Source: Cycas panzhihuaensis
Lineage: Eukaryota > Cycadophyta
Direction: 5' to 3'
Assembly (NCBI GenBank): GCA_023213395.1
Contig: CM041465.1
Location: forward strand, 106,337,741-106,401,740
Length of the DNA: 64,000 bases
The position numbers and the translations under genes are program-made. Numbering within the stretch: the stretch's first letter is position 1; each line of letters starts with the position of its first letter. Of the stretch, positions 35,344-47,874 are shown in pieces. Below the pieces are notes generated by a model. It was given only the letters and a program-made list of their open reading frames with translations. It was not told the origin of the DNA and made no database searches.

Positions 35344-36690
35344 TGAATTTTTAATACATGAGTCTTGGAACTTTTTTGAAGATGATGTCATAAACTTGAT
35401 CTTTAAATAAAATGCTATAAAATTTGTATGTTATGTCTATTCTATCACTTCTTGCTTCCTGTTCGATGACTCCTCCTGTGTATTCTAGTTGTAAGTATGG
35501 TCTGCTTTGATTTTTGTCTCCTAGATCAAATATGATAACATATAATTTTAATTCCATGAAGAGAATGGACTCCTTGTTTGTCTCGAAGTCTGCTAAGATG
35601 ATCAACTTCTCAAGCCAATGAGCACTTCCTTGAAAGGAAAGGAGGAACAATAATTCCTTTCCTAACTCTACCTATGTAGGTACATGTTTAAAACTAACAA
35701 GATACTTTGTTTATTCTATATCATCTAAGAAATTCTTTATACCAAATATGATAAGAATCTCCATTATGACTACATGCACATTTTTCCCAATTGAGGCTAT
35801 ATAAAGATAGAACATCACTTTGGTATGATTGAATTTCATAGTTAAGTAGCTTATCCAAGACACACAACAATCTTGGTGAGCAAGATTTTGATCAAATGAA
35901 ATTCCAATTATGTTCTTTCTTCTTTTGAGTGAATCCTCTAAGGTCATCACAGGGTATGCTAACATAATTTAGATTCTTTCAAAAATAAGAGCTAAAAATG
36001 TAACAAAATTAAATGTGATCATAGAGAGTCTCATGTATGTGCAAATGAATATATGTCCTAACATCATTTGAACCCTAGCAACAAATCTGTCATCATAAAT
36101 TAAGATAATATTATCCACATTTTCTATTAAGGCACCCATATCTCCCTGAAGTATCACCTATTAAGGTTGGCGTTCTGATTCTTCAACCTCCATTCTTCTA
36201 GTAATTCCTAATGTAGGCTTTCCTATCAACTTAGTGGGGCTCAAGATATTTGGTGAATTCAAATATTCATCATCTTTATCAGATTTCAAGCGAAGATCAT
36301 TAGACTCTTTTTCAAAGATAGGTTTATGCAACCTTTCATTCACTTTATGAATATCAGTTGAGTCAATGCATGGACTAAACTTATTAGAATCAAGCTATTT
36401 TTTTACTTTTCTCTTCATCTTCTTCTTTTGGTTCTTTGTCCTCCTAATATTCTTTGACACTTCTGTAGGACCTTTTTCATTTATTTCTACTAACAGATTC
36501 CAATCCTCTTTAGCTAAGTCAATATTTTGAAGTGTTTGGATAAGAAAATGGTATGAAGGATGAAGGTTTTCCTTATCGAAAGTTGTAACTATTACATTAA
36601 TAACTACTTTATTTTTCTTCTTAAAAGTTACCTCCCCTTCTTCATTAATTGAAACAGTTCCAAGAATAATTTTCTATAATCCTTTAAACC
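35344..36690 (-). pseudogene. Unidentified pseudogene, one frame with few stops
   Basis: Read on the minus strand from about 36,690 to 35,351, a single frame stays recognisable over roughly 440 codons with only about six stops and no frameshift needed. It is clearly less broken than neighbouring copia genes. Visible features, in order: VTFKKKNKVVINVIV, a very basic linker (KNQKKKMKRKVKK) just before a TAG, an acidic hydrophilic stretch (KSDKDDEYLNSP), the segments QGDMGALIENVDNIILIYDD and LEDSLKRRKNIIGISFDQ, and YLQLEYTGGVIEQEARSD near the end. I do not recognise the family. It does not show copia or gypsy RT, integrase or protease motifs. It could be a host gene fragment or the accessory ORF of an unknown element. 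Most stops are TAG or TAA at former Gln or Trp codons. Confidence 0.5.
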
Positions 36691-37777
36691 TAAAAATGCA
36701 TTCCATTTAAATTTTTCAAATTCAAAAATTAACTTCAATATATTTAAGCAAAACTATGTTGGCATCTATTACCCAAAACTCATTTTCTTTACTACAAACA
36801 TAATGATTTCACTTAACTCCATATTGTTAGATTGAGAACATTACTCAAAGATTATGCCTCCATAACCATGTCAAGTTAAGTGTCTCTACCAAATAATTTT
36901 TCCTATAGTCTCAACCTCAACATTAATGGTTCTAGCCCAAAAACTTTCCTTAAATCACCACTTATACAATCTCCTTATTAATATAATACAATATCAACTA
37001 ACTTGAAATATGTGTTGAATAAGAAATATGTGATACCAAGGACAAATAGTTAAAAGGACTAAAATGATATATCTAATGGCACCACCTTAGTATATCAATA
37101 TTGATTGATAAATGTACGAAGTCTAAAATAATTTTCAAGATACAGCCCCAACCACCTTATTCAAATCAATTTAAAGTGATCCCAATTATGGAAAATATTA
37201 ACTTGTTAGAAATAAAACCTTAATAATATGAGAGGCAATGGCTAAAGCTGCCAACCGCTTCTCTGAGTGTTGCACTTATTTTATTGATATACTCTCCCTT
37301 ACATCCAATAACTCTTGAATTATATTGTTTAGCACATTTTGATCCATCAAACTCTCTAGACTACCATTCTCCTCCTTAGTTTCACCAATAGAGATTCTAC
37401 TAGTACCACCCAAGATGTCTAATTAGATAGAAAAGTTACGGTTGAGCCTGTAATACATCATACAAAAGACTAGGTCAACTATTAGGCATAGCTCAAACCA
37501 TACAAAGATAAAGAACGCATGATTTCTTGGAAGGAGAAATAAAGGCTGCTTGAGGATAAATGAAGTGACGACAAATGGAGCAACGAGTGGAATGCCAAAA
37601 TCTAGGCTTTAGAACCCAAGTGGAATTCTACTCCTCAAAGAGTTATGTTATGCCTATAAGCATAGTGTCTCTAAAGTATTTGTAGTGGACATACATCCTG
37701 CAACCATCATTAGTAAAGAGGTTCCAGTTGATCATGCAATAGGTGTTATTATGGGTGAGATTATTGTGATTAGAAAC
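36691..37777. other. Unassigned region, possibly more of the same pseudogene
   Basis: Short open minus-strand pieces are readable (for example SLESLMDQNVLNNIIQELLD near 37,350-37,290 and RLAALAIASHIIK near 37,240), but they cannot be joined into one frame. On the plus strand, VDIHPATIISKEVPVDHAIG (about 37,690-37,745) runs up to the insertion point of element G. Nothing is recognised. Confidence 0.3.
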
Positions 37778-38075
37778 TAAAAAGAGTGGATATATCCTTC
37801 ATCTCCATGTACTAAACACAAAGGCAAATATTGGAGCAAGAGATACTTGAGAGAAAGAGAGTAGCTCTCATAAAATGGGGAGGTAAGAATGAGCCTCCTC
37901 CATTGAGATTTTACTTTTATATTGAGAGAGGAAGCATTAGAGTTGGGTGAAATGAAATTACAGATAATGCACTTGAAAGTGCATTTCACTTAAGTTATCT
38001 AATTTAAAGTTCACTTAAGACCCTTTTTAAAAATAATCAACTAATATAATAACCTTGTGACATTAACTCATTTCA
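37778..38075 (-). repeat. 3' LTR of element G
   Basis: 298 bp, with no net length difference from 45041-45338. The outer TG has become TA. Confidence 0.94.
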
Positions 38076-38088
38076 ATCTCCCCTTTAA
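38076..38088 (-). other. Polypurine tract of element G
   Basis: Reads TTAAAGGGGAGAT on the minus strand, directly before the LTR. Confidence 0.85.
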
Positions 38089-38539
38089 TGATAAAAGATC
38101 ATTTCATCCTATTTTATTCTATCATATGAGGTCTTCATTTAAACCTCTTACAAAGAAAACTACTATGACACTTTTGTGAGAAACCCTCATGGGGAAGAAA
38201 ACCCACAAATTTTCTAATCTACTAACTTGGCTCAGGTGGTTCTTTAAATGAGGCTAGGTAGCCAATTAGTACAATGAATTTTGTAACTGAAATCTACTAA
38301 GTCTCCATATACCATTTAGTCATCCCCCATGCCTTTTCAAGTTTTCATTGGTTCCAATTTTCTAAAATGATACAACCCTTATCTTTTTACACCCATAAGG
38401 CGTTTTCACAAATAGGATAGAGTAGAGACTTACTCTTATCCTTCTACACCCATAAGGGGTTTTTATGAATGAGACAGAGTATGATAGCCCTATTATCATC
38501 TCCTTCAATTAGTTAGAGATGGAGGCTCTAAGGCTAAAT

Positions 38540-39060
38540 TACCTTTGTAACTATTTAAACTTCACCCTCTTCAGTGATTTGGTGAAGATATCGGTCAATT
38601 GATCTACTATAGGATAGTATTCTAGTTGAATTGTGCCATCATGAACTAGTTCTCTAATCCTATGGACTTTTGTACTTATATATTTGGTATGATCATGAAA
38701 TATAGGATTTTTAGCCATTTGGATTGTAAATTGATTATCTACATGTAAGCTAGTAGAACTTGTTTAGGTGGCATTTAATGTATTCAATAATTTTCTAAGC
38801 CATATCATCTCCTTGCTTGTCCTAGAAACAACAATATATTTAGCTTCAACAGTTGAGTCTACAACTATCTTCTACTATCTGGGTTTCCATGATATTAGTG
38901 TTATTCCAAGAAATGTTATGTACCTAGACATAGATCTTCCTATGCCTTTATCTCTAGCAAAGTCTAGATCTATGTATGCATAAAGTTTAAATTCTATATT
39001 GGGTTCATACAATATACCATATTTACTAGTCGTCTTTAAGTATCTCAATAGTCGTATTGT
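38540..39060 (-). pseudogene. Element G RNase H region, broken
   Basis: On the minus strand, blocks matching copia RNase H are readable: GRSRLDFARD-like sequence near 38,960, EAKYIVVS near 38,850, and near 38,600 the C-terminal QLTDIFTK. It continues without a gap from RT. Multiple Gln codons are TAG. The segment 38,089-38,539 is the 3' non-coding part. Confidence 0.82.
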
Positions 39061-40200
39061 AGCTTACCAATGATTATGCTTAGGATTTTTCATGAATCTT
39101 GTAAGAATGCTAATAGAGTGTGTAATATCTGGCCTTATATTGGTAGTATAGATGAGACTACCTACAAGTTGTCTATAGAGTTTTGCATCTGCCTCCCTAG
39201 TATCACCATTAATTGATAGTTTAATATTAGGTTCCACAGGTATAGCCACTGGTCGAGCACCTTCCAACTAAAACTTTGTCAAAAGATCATTGATATATTT
39301 TTCTTGGGAAAAAAATATTTTGCCATTCTTTTGAGTTACTTCAATTCCCAAGTAATATTTCATCAACCTAAGGTCAGAAAATTTAAAAATTTTAGCAAGG
39401 TCCTTCTTCAGTTAGTTGATTACTTGTTTATTATTCAACATTATTAGTATATCATCCATAATGATTAAGAGATAAGTGACTTTATCATTTTGGCACTTGA
39501 TGAATAGTGTTGCATCAATATCTTGATAGTCATAAACCTCATATCTAAGTTACCTCATTCTTTTAGACAACTTGGTAAACCAAGCATAAGGGGCTTGTTT
39601 GAGGCCGTACAAGGACTTTCTAAGCCTACAAACCTTATACTCCTAATTGGAAACCTCATATCCTTTTAGCTAAGCCATGTAAATTTCTTCTTTAAAGTCC
39701 CCTTTGAGAAATACAGTCTTAACATCAAGTTGGTGGATTTTCCAACCCTATTAAGTAGCCAAGGTTATAAGAGTTTTGATTATAGGCTACATGGTTATAG
39801 GAGCAAAGATTTTAGTGTAGTTGATGCCTTCCCTTTGCATGAATCCTTTTGCTACCAACCTTGCCTTATGTTTTTCTAGGGTGCCATCTAATCTGTACTT
39901 ATTTTTTAACACCTATTTATTTTGAACTATCTTTTTTCTAAGTGGTAGATCAACAAGCTCCCATGTATTGTTCTTGATAAGAGATTGGTACTCTTCATTC
40001 ATGGTATTTCTCCAAGATGTATGCTTAATAGCTTCGTAGTATATTAGGGGCTCTTCATTAAGAGCAAGATGCAGTTCTACTGGTTCAAGTTCAATGGAAA
40101 GTGATCCATGCATCCTTGCTCTATGGGCACTTTTAGTGCTAGTTTTACCTACCTCATCTAGTCGTATATTCTTATGTATCTGATAGGCTTCATGAAAACC
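39061..40200 (-). pseudogene. Element G reverse transcriptase, broken
   Basis: The N-terminal block 40113-39913 reads YEAIKHTSWRNTMNEEYQSL and NNTWELVDLP. The core follows through several frames. The catalytic box near 39,465-39,452 reads IMDD in place of YVDD, so the Asp pair survives but Tyr does not. The connector 39267-39064 is clean, with KLYRQLVGSLIYTTNIRPDI. It would have copied element RNA in the particle. Confidence 0.88.
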
Positions 40201-41620
40201 TCAAGTTAGGAATAAGGTTTTCATTTCCATAGCCTCTTAGTCTTCAGTTTGATCCTGAACAAGATCATGTGAAATATTAAGCACAGAGGAGGTTGACAAT
40301 GCTGGAGAAGATGGGCCAACCACTAATGTTAGAGAAGATGGTCCTTCTACTATGGCTTTAACTTTGTCAAATTGGTTGTTCTCAAATGATAGTGCTAGAT
40401 GTTTACACATTGGTTGGGAGTCATAACTTATATTCTCCAAGGCTCTATAGTCAAATTCCTAGATTTTGAGTAATTGTTGAGCATCTCCCCCTTTTGAATT
40501 TTAAAATCTAGATATCAAATTCAGTAGCATCATTAAATCAGTATGAAGGCATCTTAGAGTTAAGTCTAAGTAATTGATCTTCAATCTCTGAAAAGATAAT
40601 ATCTCTAGTGATGATGATTTTAAGCTATGAAGGTATAAAAGCCTTGTACCCTTTTTGTCCATAGGGTATCCAATAAAGATGCCTTTGAGGGCTTTATCCT
40701 AGAGCTTGTTTATGTGTTCCTCCAAAATATGAGCATAACAAGTAGAGACAAAAATTTTGAAGTGGGAGATAGAGGGGATTTGTCCATACCACATTTCATG
40801 TGGAGAGGGGCCAAGCTTGGAGGGACTAATAGTGTTGATGCAATACACGGTGGTCCAAATAACCTAAACCTAAAGATAGATAAGGGCATTCTTATATACC
40901 AACATAGCATGAACGATATTCATGATGGTCCTATTCATGTACTCAATAACTCTATTTGGTTGGGATACACCTACAATAATGATCTGATGTTTGATTCCAT
41001 ACTGATGTAGGTGTAATTCAAACTTATTGGACATGTACTCACCACCATTATCATTCTTAAGTATTTTGATCTTGAATCCAAATTCATTTTCCACACTAGC
41101 CTTATAAGCTTAAAAAGAAAAAGCTTTATCTTTCTTTGTAAGAAAAGCAACCTATACTTTCTTGGTAAATTCATCAATGAAAGTAATATAGTAACACCTT
41201 TGTTTGAGAGAAGGGATAAGCATAGGACTGCATATATTTGAGTGTACAAGCTATAAAGGTTAGCTAGATTTTTATTGACTGTGAGGAAAGGGTTGTATTT
41301 GAGATTTGGCAACGATATATACTTCACATTTGAAGGGCTTAGAGGAGAGCCTAAGCATACCAAGAAAAGTGATATGTAGTTCTCTTAAATGATTAATTTT
41401 GATATGGCCCATACGATCATTCCATAGGGCCACTTGGGACAACTTTTGAGGAGTCAAGGTTGTAGTAAAAGCATAGTCATCATCAACATAGTTAGCTTTA
41501 GAGGATGGTGAGCTAGTTAGGTGAAAAAATTTTCCATCAAAAATTCTAGTCATAACCATAATATTTGAAGGAGGATGAATGACACAGAGAGTTTGATTAT
41601 TTACAATTACACTCAGATCA
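40201..41620 (-). pseudogene. Element G integrase, broken
   Basis: The GAG-pre-integrase block (LSQVALWNDRMGHI, near 41,440) is followed by a Cys-containing zinc site near 41,330. The core is split over frames 41363-40971 and 41094-40870, where FGFKIKILKNDNGGEYMS, the conserved D-N-G-G-E-Y stretch of copia integrase, is intact. The C-terminal linker extends to 40,237. The plus-strand fragment at 545-1714 is homologous to the last part. Confidence 0.88.
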
Positions 41621-42110
41621 AATCCATAAGAGACAAGGGTGGATAGGGAGAGTAGGTTTTGCTTTAGAGTAAGAATATATAAAACATTAACAAGAGTAAA
41701 ATCTAGAAGGCCTAGGAGTTTCAGGAAAACAGTTCCAAGTCCTTCAACTAGCTGAGATGATTTGTTAGCTCTGTATATAACACCATGAACTTCAGAGTTA
41801 AAATCATAAAATAACTAGTAATGACAAGTTATATATTATGTTGCTCTAGTATCCATGATCCAAGATGAAGTATTTGAGGTGGCACTATTTGTAACTCCAA
41901 GTGGTAAAGGTAAAAGTGAATAAGCATAGCCAAAATAAGCCTTAATATACTTAGTGGATCTATTAATAACATTTAATGAAGTGCTCCCAATTCTTTGAAG
42001 GTATGCATGAGCAAATTGTATTCCATTAAAAGTATCTTCAAAAGAAGTATTATTAACATTATGTGCACCATGGCACTATTGATAGCTTGGTAGTTTATTG
42101 GTGGTAGTTC
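41621..42110 (-). pseudogene. Element G protease region, broken
   Basis: It lies between gag and integrase. A copia-like pattern (LLSLSTLV near 41,640-41,660, then QNLLSL) is readable, and a DTRATxxI-like active-site remnant lies near 41,850. No intact D-S/T-G is seen. Confidence 0.65.
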
Positions 42111-43061
42111 TATAATTTTTAGCAAAGTGTCATTTTCTATTACACCTTTGTCATACAATTATTTAATTTCCAATCCCATAAGAAGTATTGGGTTGGTTGG
42201 ATTATCTTTGATTACTGGATCTAGGTTCGAGTTGATTATTTTGGCCTTAGCCTTAAGACTATTTTTGTTAGAGTTGAGGAGCCTATTGACCAAGGGGATG
42301 TTATCCTTGTTATCTACCTCTACCTCTTCCAAGGGAATTACCACCTCTGCGAGAGTATTGACCTTAATTTTTGGTATAAAAGAGATCTTCCACTTCGAAA
42401 GTAGCATCAACTAGATCTAATGTAGTGGAAAAGTTGGTATCAAATGTCTCATCAAATTCAATGAATTTATGAGTAAGAGCCTCAAAGTTTAGGGTCTTTA
42501 AAGTGCCACTAGATTGAAGACTTCCTAGTAGATTTTTGTAATCTAAGATATGGAGACATGACTAAATCAAGAAAGCCCATGTAATGCATTGAGTTTTGAA
42601 ATCTTTATCAATGACTTGCTTGATTGGACAAAGAAGATTGATTGTCTCACTTACGTGTCCTTTTTGCATTTTCAATTTGTTCATCTTCAGCACTAAGTGA
42701 ACAAATTCTAAGTTTGTTTTAGTGTCAAAGTTCTTCTTAAGAACTTTCCATGATATATCATGTACAACTTCATCAATGAGATTATGTAGGGAATAATCAG
42801 TGATAAGAAGTATCCTTACATGGATTTTATCGTTATTAAGTTCCTATTAGAATTTAGTTGTAACTTCAATGGGAGAGAAGTTGGAGCACCTCCTCCAGAA
42901 GTAGTTGTGGTAGCTATAATAGCAACAAATGGTGTAGGTTGTAAGTGATCTCTCCAAATACCTTCATACTTTATAGTATTTCTGACACCAATAAACCACA
43001 TGTCCTAATTTTCTTTCCTTTTAAGAATGCAGTTCATATTTTACTTAAACTATGAAGACAT
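42111..43061 (-). pseudogene. Element G gag, broken
   Basis: The ATG at 43061 (minus) opens a broken frame whose recognisable part is MWFIGVRNTIKYEGIW (near 43,001). The capsid region runs leftward to about 42,420. The nucleocapsid region, 42410-42159, is rich in Asn/Ser, and a damaged CCHC knuckle is readable near 42,160-42,115, with the pattern C..(stop)HFAKNY and Cys positions lost. Confidence 0.78.
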
Positions 43062-43224
43062 GGTATCTTTTGAGAAGGGAATAAATAAATAAGGGACTAT
43101 AAAAGTGATGGCAATAAATGACCAATCATTGTTTATAAATAGGAGATACAATGAAGTAGTGTAATAGAAGAAAGAAGAAGTAAGAATGGTTGCTTAAAGA
43201 TGAAGGGAGCAACTTAGAGAAAAG

Positions 43225-43353
43225 TCGCCAATACTTATGACAAATATTAACCTGACGTATCAGGAATATGAAAAGTACTATGATGAAAATTAGCCACTAA
43301 TACTTGTGGAAAATATTAACCTAACATAGCAAGAATATAAGAAGTACTATGAT
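43225..43353. repeat. Tandem duplication, unit about 65 bp
   Basis: 43225-43286 and 43291-43353 are diverged copies, both containing AATATTAACCT and ending AGTACTATGAT. Confidence 0.85.
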
Positions 43354-44016
43354 TATGATTGTACTATGGATCACTTTTTACAAATAAGTAAGTGATCAAT
43401 ATATAAGATTGTAGGCCAATGTGGAAGTTAACATCATTGGGTGTACATAACTTGAAACTCAAATGTAGGATGCATAATCAACTTAATAACCTCTAACTTG
43501 TGTTCAATATATAGTTGAGATTTTTGAAGGGATGCATAGACTTCTAGTAGAATTAAGTTGGCCTTCACCTGCGATACCCGTAATTATGCTTGGTGATGAA
43601 ATCCAAGTCACAACGAAGCCCAAGTACTCCCAATCCTCACTCAGTTCACCAATGAGTAGTTATATACCTCCTAAAGACTGGTACGTGCATACATATGGCT
43701 ATGATATATATTTAATTGGGTATATTTTAATCTTGTATTAAAGTTTTAGTTTTCCCAGTTGGTTATCAGGATTATCCCTGATTGATGCACAATGGTATGG
43801 CTAACCAAACCTCACCAATATTTCAGTTTAATCTAGTCCTAACTTGAAACCTGCACCTCCTTTATGGCATGACATTCTACCAACTAAGGTATATCAACCT
43901 TGGAAAGTATGTGAACAGGTACAAGATGATAGAAAATATTGTACATGATGCATTCCTTTTAGGGAGAGTAAAAAGATTATTGAATTTGCATCAAACGTAC
44001 ATATAACTAAAAATAG

Positions 44017-44070
44017 AATGCTTGCTTGGAGTATCTTTAGAGTGCTTGCTTGAAGTGATTTTAGAGTGTT
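44017..44070. repeat. Tandem duplication, unit about 27 bp
   Basis: Two copies of a unit like AGAGTGCTTGCTTGAAGT followed by a TTTAGAGTG junction. Confidence 0.7.
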
Positions 44071-44192
44071 GAAATATAATGTTGATAAGTAAGTGAGGAC
44101 ACTAGATATTGCTCTAATCTAAGTATTTTTTTACTCACTTTTACAATGGGCTTTTAAGCCTTTTTTTTTAACAAAAAAAATAGTCTTCACAA

Positions 44193-44625
44193 GAACATCA
44201 ATAACTATCTCCCATGATAACAAAATTAAGTGTCAGTTTTTGTGTTGAAAACTAGACTTAGAGCTTCATCTTTAGGAAGTAGAATCAGGTCCAAATGAGT
44301 TCTGAAAAAATTTTGGCAATCTTGTAAATTTGCAGAATATATATATTTTAAAATTCTTACTAAAAACAATTGTTGTTCACTAAAACAATAATAACTTTCT
44401 CATATGGTAACAAAATTGGATGCCAATTTTTGTGTTGGAAACTAAATTTAGATCCTCGTCTTTAGGAATTAGAATTAGGTCAATTGGATCTCTATAAAAG
44501 ATTTTGTAGACCTATAAAGTTTAGTAAGTAAATTTTATTTCTATAAAAGTTTTAACTTACTAATATCTCATCACCACATGATACTATATGAAATTTCTAT
44601 TATTTTTTTATCACCAAGATCCCAA
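44193..44625. repeat. Tandem repeat, unit about 180 bp, two to three copies
   Basis: Two clear copies (about 44193-44373 and 44374-44550) share blocks such as GGTAACAAAATTG, TTTTTGTGTTGGAAAC and CTTTAGGAATTAGAAT. A third, more decayed partial copy is suggested by CTCATCACCACATGATA at about 44,567. It lies in the leader of element G. Confidence 0.85.
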
Positions 44626-45026
44626 TATGGGAAAGGTGAGAGTATATAATGATGGATATTTTAAATGGCTCCAAATTCTTTAAAAAAACTAGGTAGAAGT
44701 TCCCCTTACAATCATTCTTCTAAAAACTAGAAAAGTTTTTATAGCATTTCTCCTTGTTAAATGGATAAAAAGAGGTGAAAGAAAAGAAGAATGATATATC
44801 ATAAATAGCTACCAAAGTATTGGAATCCTTAGGCCTTACAACTCCTTATATTGTACTTCCAAACTTGTAAAAGAGAAAGGGAAAGAAAACAATACTAAAT
44901 ATACTATAATAAAACTTGAAAATATTTCTAAATCCGCTTTCACAATCTTCTTCACCACATGGATTGTGTGGGAGAAGGAAGTGATGGATCCATTGCAAGT
45001 ATAAGTGAGAAATATGAAGGAAGAAA

Positions 45027-45038
45027 GATCTAATACCA
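45027..45038 (-). other. Primer binding site of element G
   Basis: TGGTATTAGATC on the minus strand, two bases from the LTR. CAG has become TAG. Confidence 0.85.
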
Positions 45039-45040
45039 CA

Positions 45041-45338
45041 TGAAAAGAGTGGATCTATCCTTCATCTTTATGCACTAAACACAAAGGCAAACATGGGAGT
45101 AAGAGAGACTTGAGAGAAAGAGAGTAGCTCTCACAAAATGGGGAGTTAAAAATGAGCCTCCTCCATTGAGCTTTTACTTTTATATTAAGAAATGGAGCAT
45201 TGGAGTTATATAAAATGAAATTACACATAATGCATATGAAATTTCATTTCACTTAAGTGAACTGATTTAAAGTTCACTTAAGATCCTTTTTTAAAATAAT
45301 CAACTAATGTAATGACCTTGTGACATTAACCTATTTCA
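45041..45338 (-). repeat. 5' LTR of element G
   Basis: 298 bp with intact TGAAA...TTTCA ends. Confidence 0.94.
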
Positions 45339-45343
45339 GAAAT

Positions 45344-46457
45344 AATGTGTCCATTCCATACCATATGACCTTGGGAGAGAATTGGAGAAGATGGCAATGA
45401 CAGGAACCCTAATATAGGGGATGGCATATTGATAGGTTCTAACACTACATTTTTGCACAATATAAAGATTAGAGAGGGGGCTAAGATTGAAGTGGGCTCT
45501 ATTATTTTGATAGAGGCACCTCTCTGAACCACTACTATTAGCAATCTTGCTAAACTTGTTGGTGGCAAGGAAAGTCCTTCAAAGCTCAATGACATTCCCA
45601 AAAAGTTATGGAGATTAAGACTCTATCCAAGGAAGAGGAGTTGCAATTTATAAAGCTACAATACTATTACAAATTAGATATATTACTCTTGGCTTTTGGA
45701 TTATAGGATTAAAGCTTTCACTTGGTTAGCAAACCTTTTGAAAAGGATCACATGAAGACATGCATTACAAGGACTCTTGAATATTTGGGAGAGTAGGATG
45801 ATATATTAGAGGACTCAGCACATCCACAACATTCAAGATTTCCTTTTGAGGAGTAATTGACAATTGAGCCAAAGCCCCCTCTGCCTATATGGCTTATTAA
45901 TAGCCCTTACTATGAGTAGTGTAGTAAATAATACAATAACAGAGTCTTTTGAAACTCATAGACAAGATAATAATGTCCTTGAAAACACTGGGTCAATCAT
46001 AGGCAACTTTCTTCTTTATGTTCAAATCTCCCTTCTTTTGGAGAGTTCTTCATGTACACAGGCTCTTTATTAATCTCTTTAACAAGGAATTCCACTCTCA
46101 TACACTTGAGGCTCTCAACAATATTCAACACAGATTCTAAACAGATATTTATAGAGTAAACCCTAAGCAATAGATTTCCTCTATAATTATGATAACTAAC
46201 TTAAGGAACTTAAATTTCTCCAACAAAGTCTTTAGCACAAACCCTAAATAGATATAGTACCATTATTAGGCTTATATAATAAAGAAATGAAATAATATTA
46301 CTCAATAAAATTCTTGATTCAAATCAACAATGCCCTTAAGGCTTCTCTTCTAGTTTGATCTCCAATCTGGCAATGACTTGATGGAGCCACCTCCTTACTT
46401 GAACACTTTGTCCTTTACTAGACTTCTCCACTCTTAATCTTCTTCTAGTAGGATGAC
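45344..46457. other. Unassigned region right of element G
   Basis: The first part (45,344-45,890) continues the target interrupted by G, with short plus-strand open pieces (LSKEEELQFIKLQYYY near 45,630). The rest, up to the primer-site remnant at 46458, looks like the leader or interior of the minus-strand element that owns the LTR at 46472. No motif is recognised. Confidence 0.3.
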
Positions 46458-46868
46458 CTACTCTAATACTATGTTAGATTTTAACATGGGAAGCATTCAA
46501 CTCCAATAAAATTCAATAGTATCAGTGAATAAAACAAAACTTATATTAACCAAACATAAGCAAGATTACATTAGAACACTCATACACCATAGACCCAACA
46601 TGAGTCTCAATGATGACTTAATTACATACACTACCTTAACCACCTTTATATACAACATGAGTGAGAGAACATACAAGATATGGGACACATATGGGACAAT
46701 TACCTCTAACCTAACTAATGACACTTCACCAACTAACTAACCAATGACCTTCTAACTTCCCACATAATATTATTATAATGTTTGACCCTTAGACCTTAAT
46801 ACGTAGGACTATGACTCTAAGACACAATTTACATATAACACTTATACATTAAACATTACATTCTAACA
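46458..46868 (-). repeat. Isolated LTR with primer site
   Basis: A 397-bp sequence, 46472-46868, starts TGTTAGATTTT and ends TTCTAACA. To its left, on the minus strand, TAGTATTAGAGTAG (46458-46471) is very close to the primer site of element F. It is therefore a minus-strand 5' LTR. No partner LTR is found nearby. Confidence 0.72.
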
Positions 46869-47870
46869 ATGGCAACTTCAAGAAAACTTGTTCTAATAAT
46901 GGAAAAAACTATAAAAAATAAAAATAAAATAAAAATAAAAATAATAATAACTATGATTCTACAAATCATAGTGGAAAAGGGAACGATCAATTGAGAAATA
47001 AGAAGAAGAAACTAACAAAGTAGACCATACTAAGAAAAAGGCAAAAAGAACCATGGTATGATTATCATACTAGGGCAACCTATCTCAAAAATGTGATATT
47101 GTATAACAATTTAATAACAATTATCAAATGTAACAAGGAAAACTAAAGATCCTATATATGATTGAAAAGGTGTATGAGAATGGTATTATCCATGTGAGGG
47201 AACTAATAAACCAATTGATACCTAAAATAATCAAAGGCAACACACTCAAATGGTACCATAGTTAGGATAAGGCAAATTTCATGGAGTTGTCACTTGGGTG
47301 TAACATAATATATTGATTGAAGTTGGAGACAATTGAGGTTGTCTCAGTATAAAAAATTTGATTCCATTATAATGCTTAAATATGATAATACAGAAACATA
47401 AATTAAATGGAAAAATATAATTATAACTTACACCTTATAACTAATCAATATACCAAACCACTAAAATATAAGATATTTTTAAAACTATTTGACCTCTGAA
47501 AAAGGGAAAAAAAAGGAAAAAGGAGAGCAATCTAAGTGTTTCACTCACTACTCTAGGTTCAAACAAATATATGAGGATGTATGCATAAGAAAAATATAAA
47601 TAGTTAAGTTATAAGGGTTTCTCAAAAGAAGAGGCAGGGAAAATAAACCTACTAAAATTTAAAAATAATAATGAGATATTTTTGGCATCATTTTTAAGTG
47701 TTCGAAAAGGATGTTCAACCTTTTCAAACCTTGAGATAGATTTATAGATAAAAAGTCACATATGGACATTTAAAATAATCAAGAATCACTCAACCGACCA
47801 AAGTAGGGACCAAAACAACAAAAATAGCCTAGAAATTGTTAGAACAATTATAGGTCTATAAACACCTTAT
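46869..47870. other. Unassigned region, possible gag-like remnant
   Basis: The plus strand begins with an A-rich stretch (46,905-46,960). Short readable pieces follow (VYENGIIHVRELINQLIPKII near 47,170-47,235, quoted across 21 codons in the source), but no family can be assigned. The remainder is non-coding. Confidence 0.25.
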
Positions 47871-47874
47871 ATTG

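Larger units (their letters stand above)
43062..45026 (-). other. Leader of element G with tandem repeats
   Basis: Nearly 2 kb between primer site and gag start. No coding sequence is recognised apart from incidental short frames. It holds the tandem repeats listed separately. Confidence 0.7.
37778..45338 (-). mobile_element. Full-length copia retrotransposon G
   Basis: The two LTRs are each exactly 298 bp (37778-38075 and 45041-45338) with TGAAA...TTTCA ends. The target duplication is GAAAC (37773-37777) and GAAAT (45339-45343). The polypurine tract is at 38076-38088 and the primer site at 45027-45038, both on the minus strand. RNase H, RT, integrase, protease and gag are read from left to right in reverse order. 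The 2-kb leader contains tandem repeats. At 7.56 kb it is longer than D, mostly because of that leader. The family also left the fragment and LTR at 545-2036. Confidence 0.95.
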
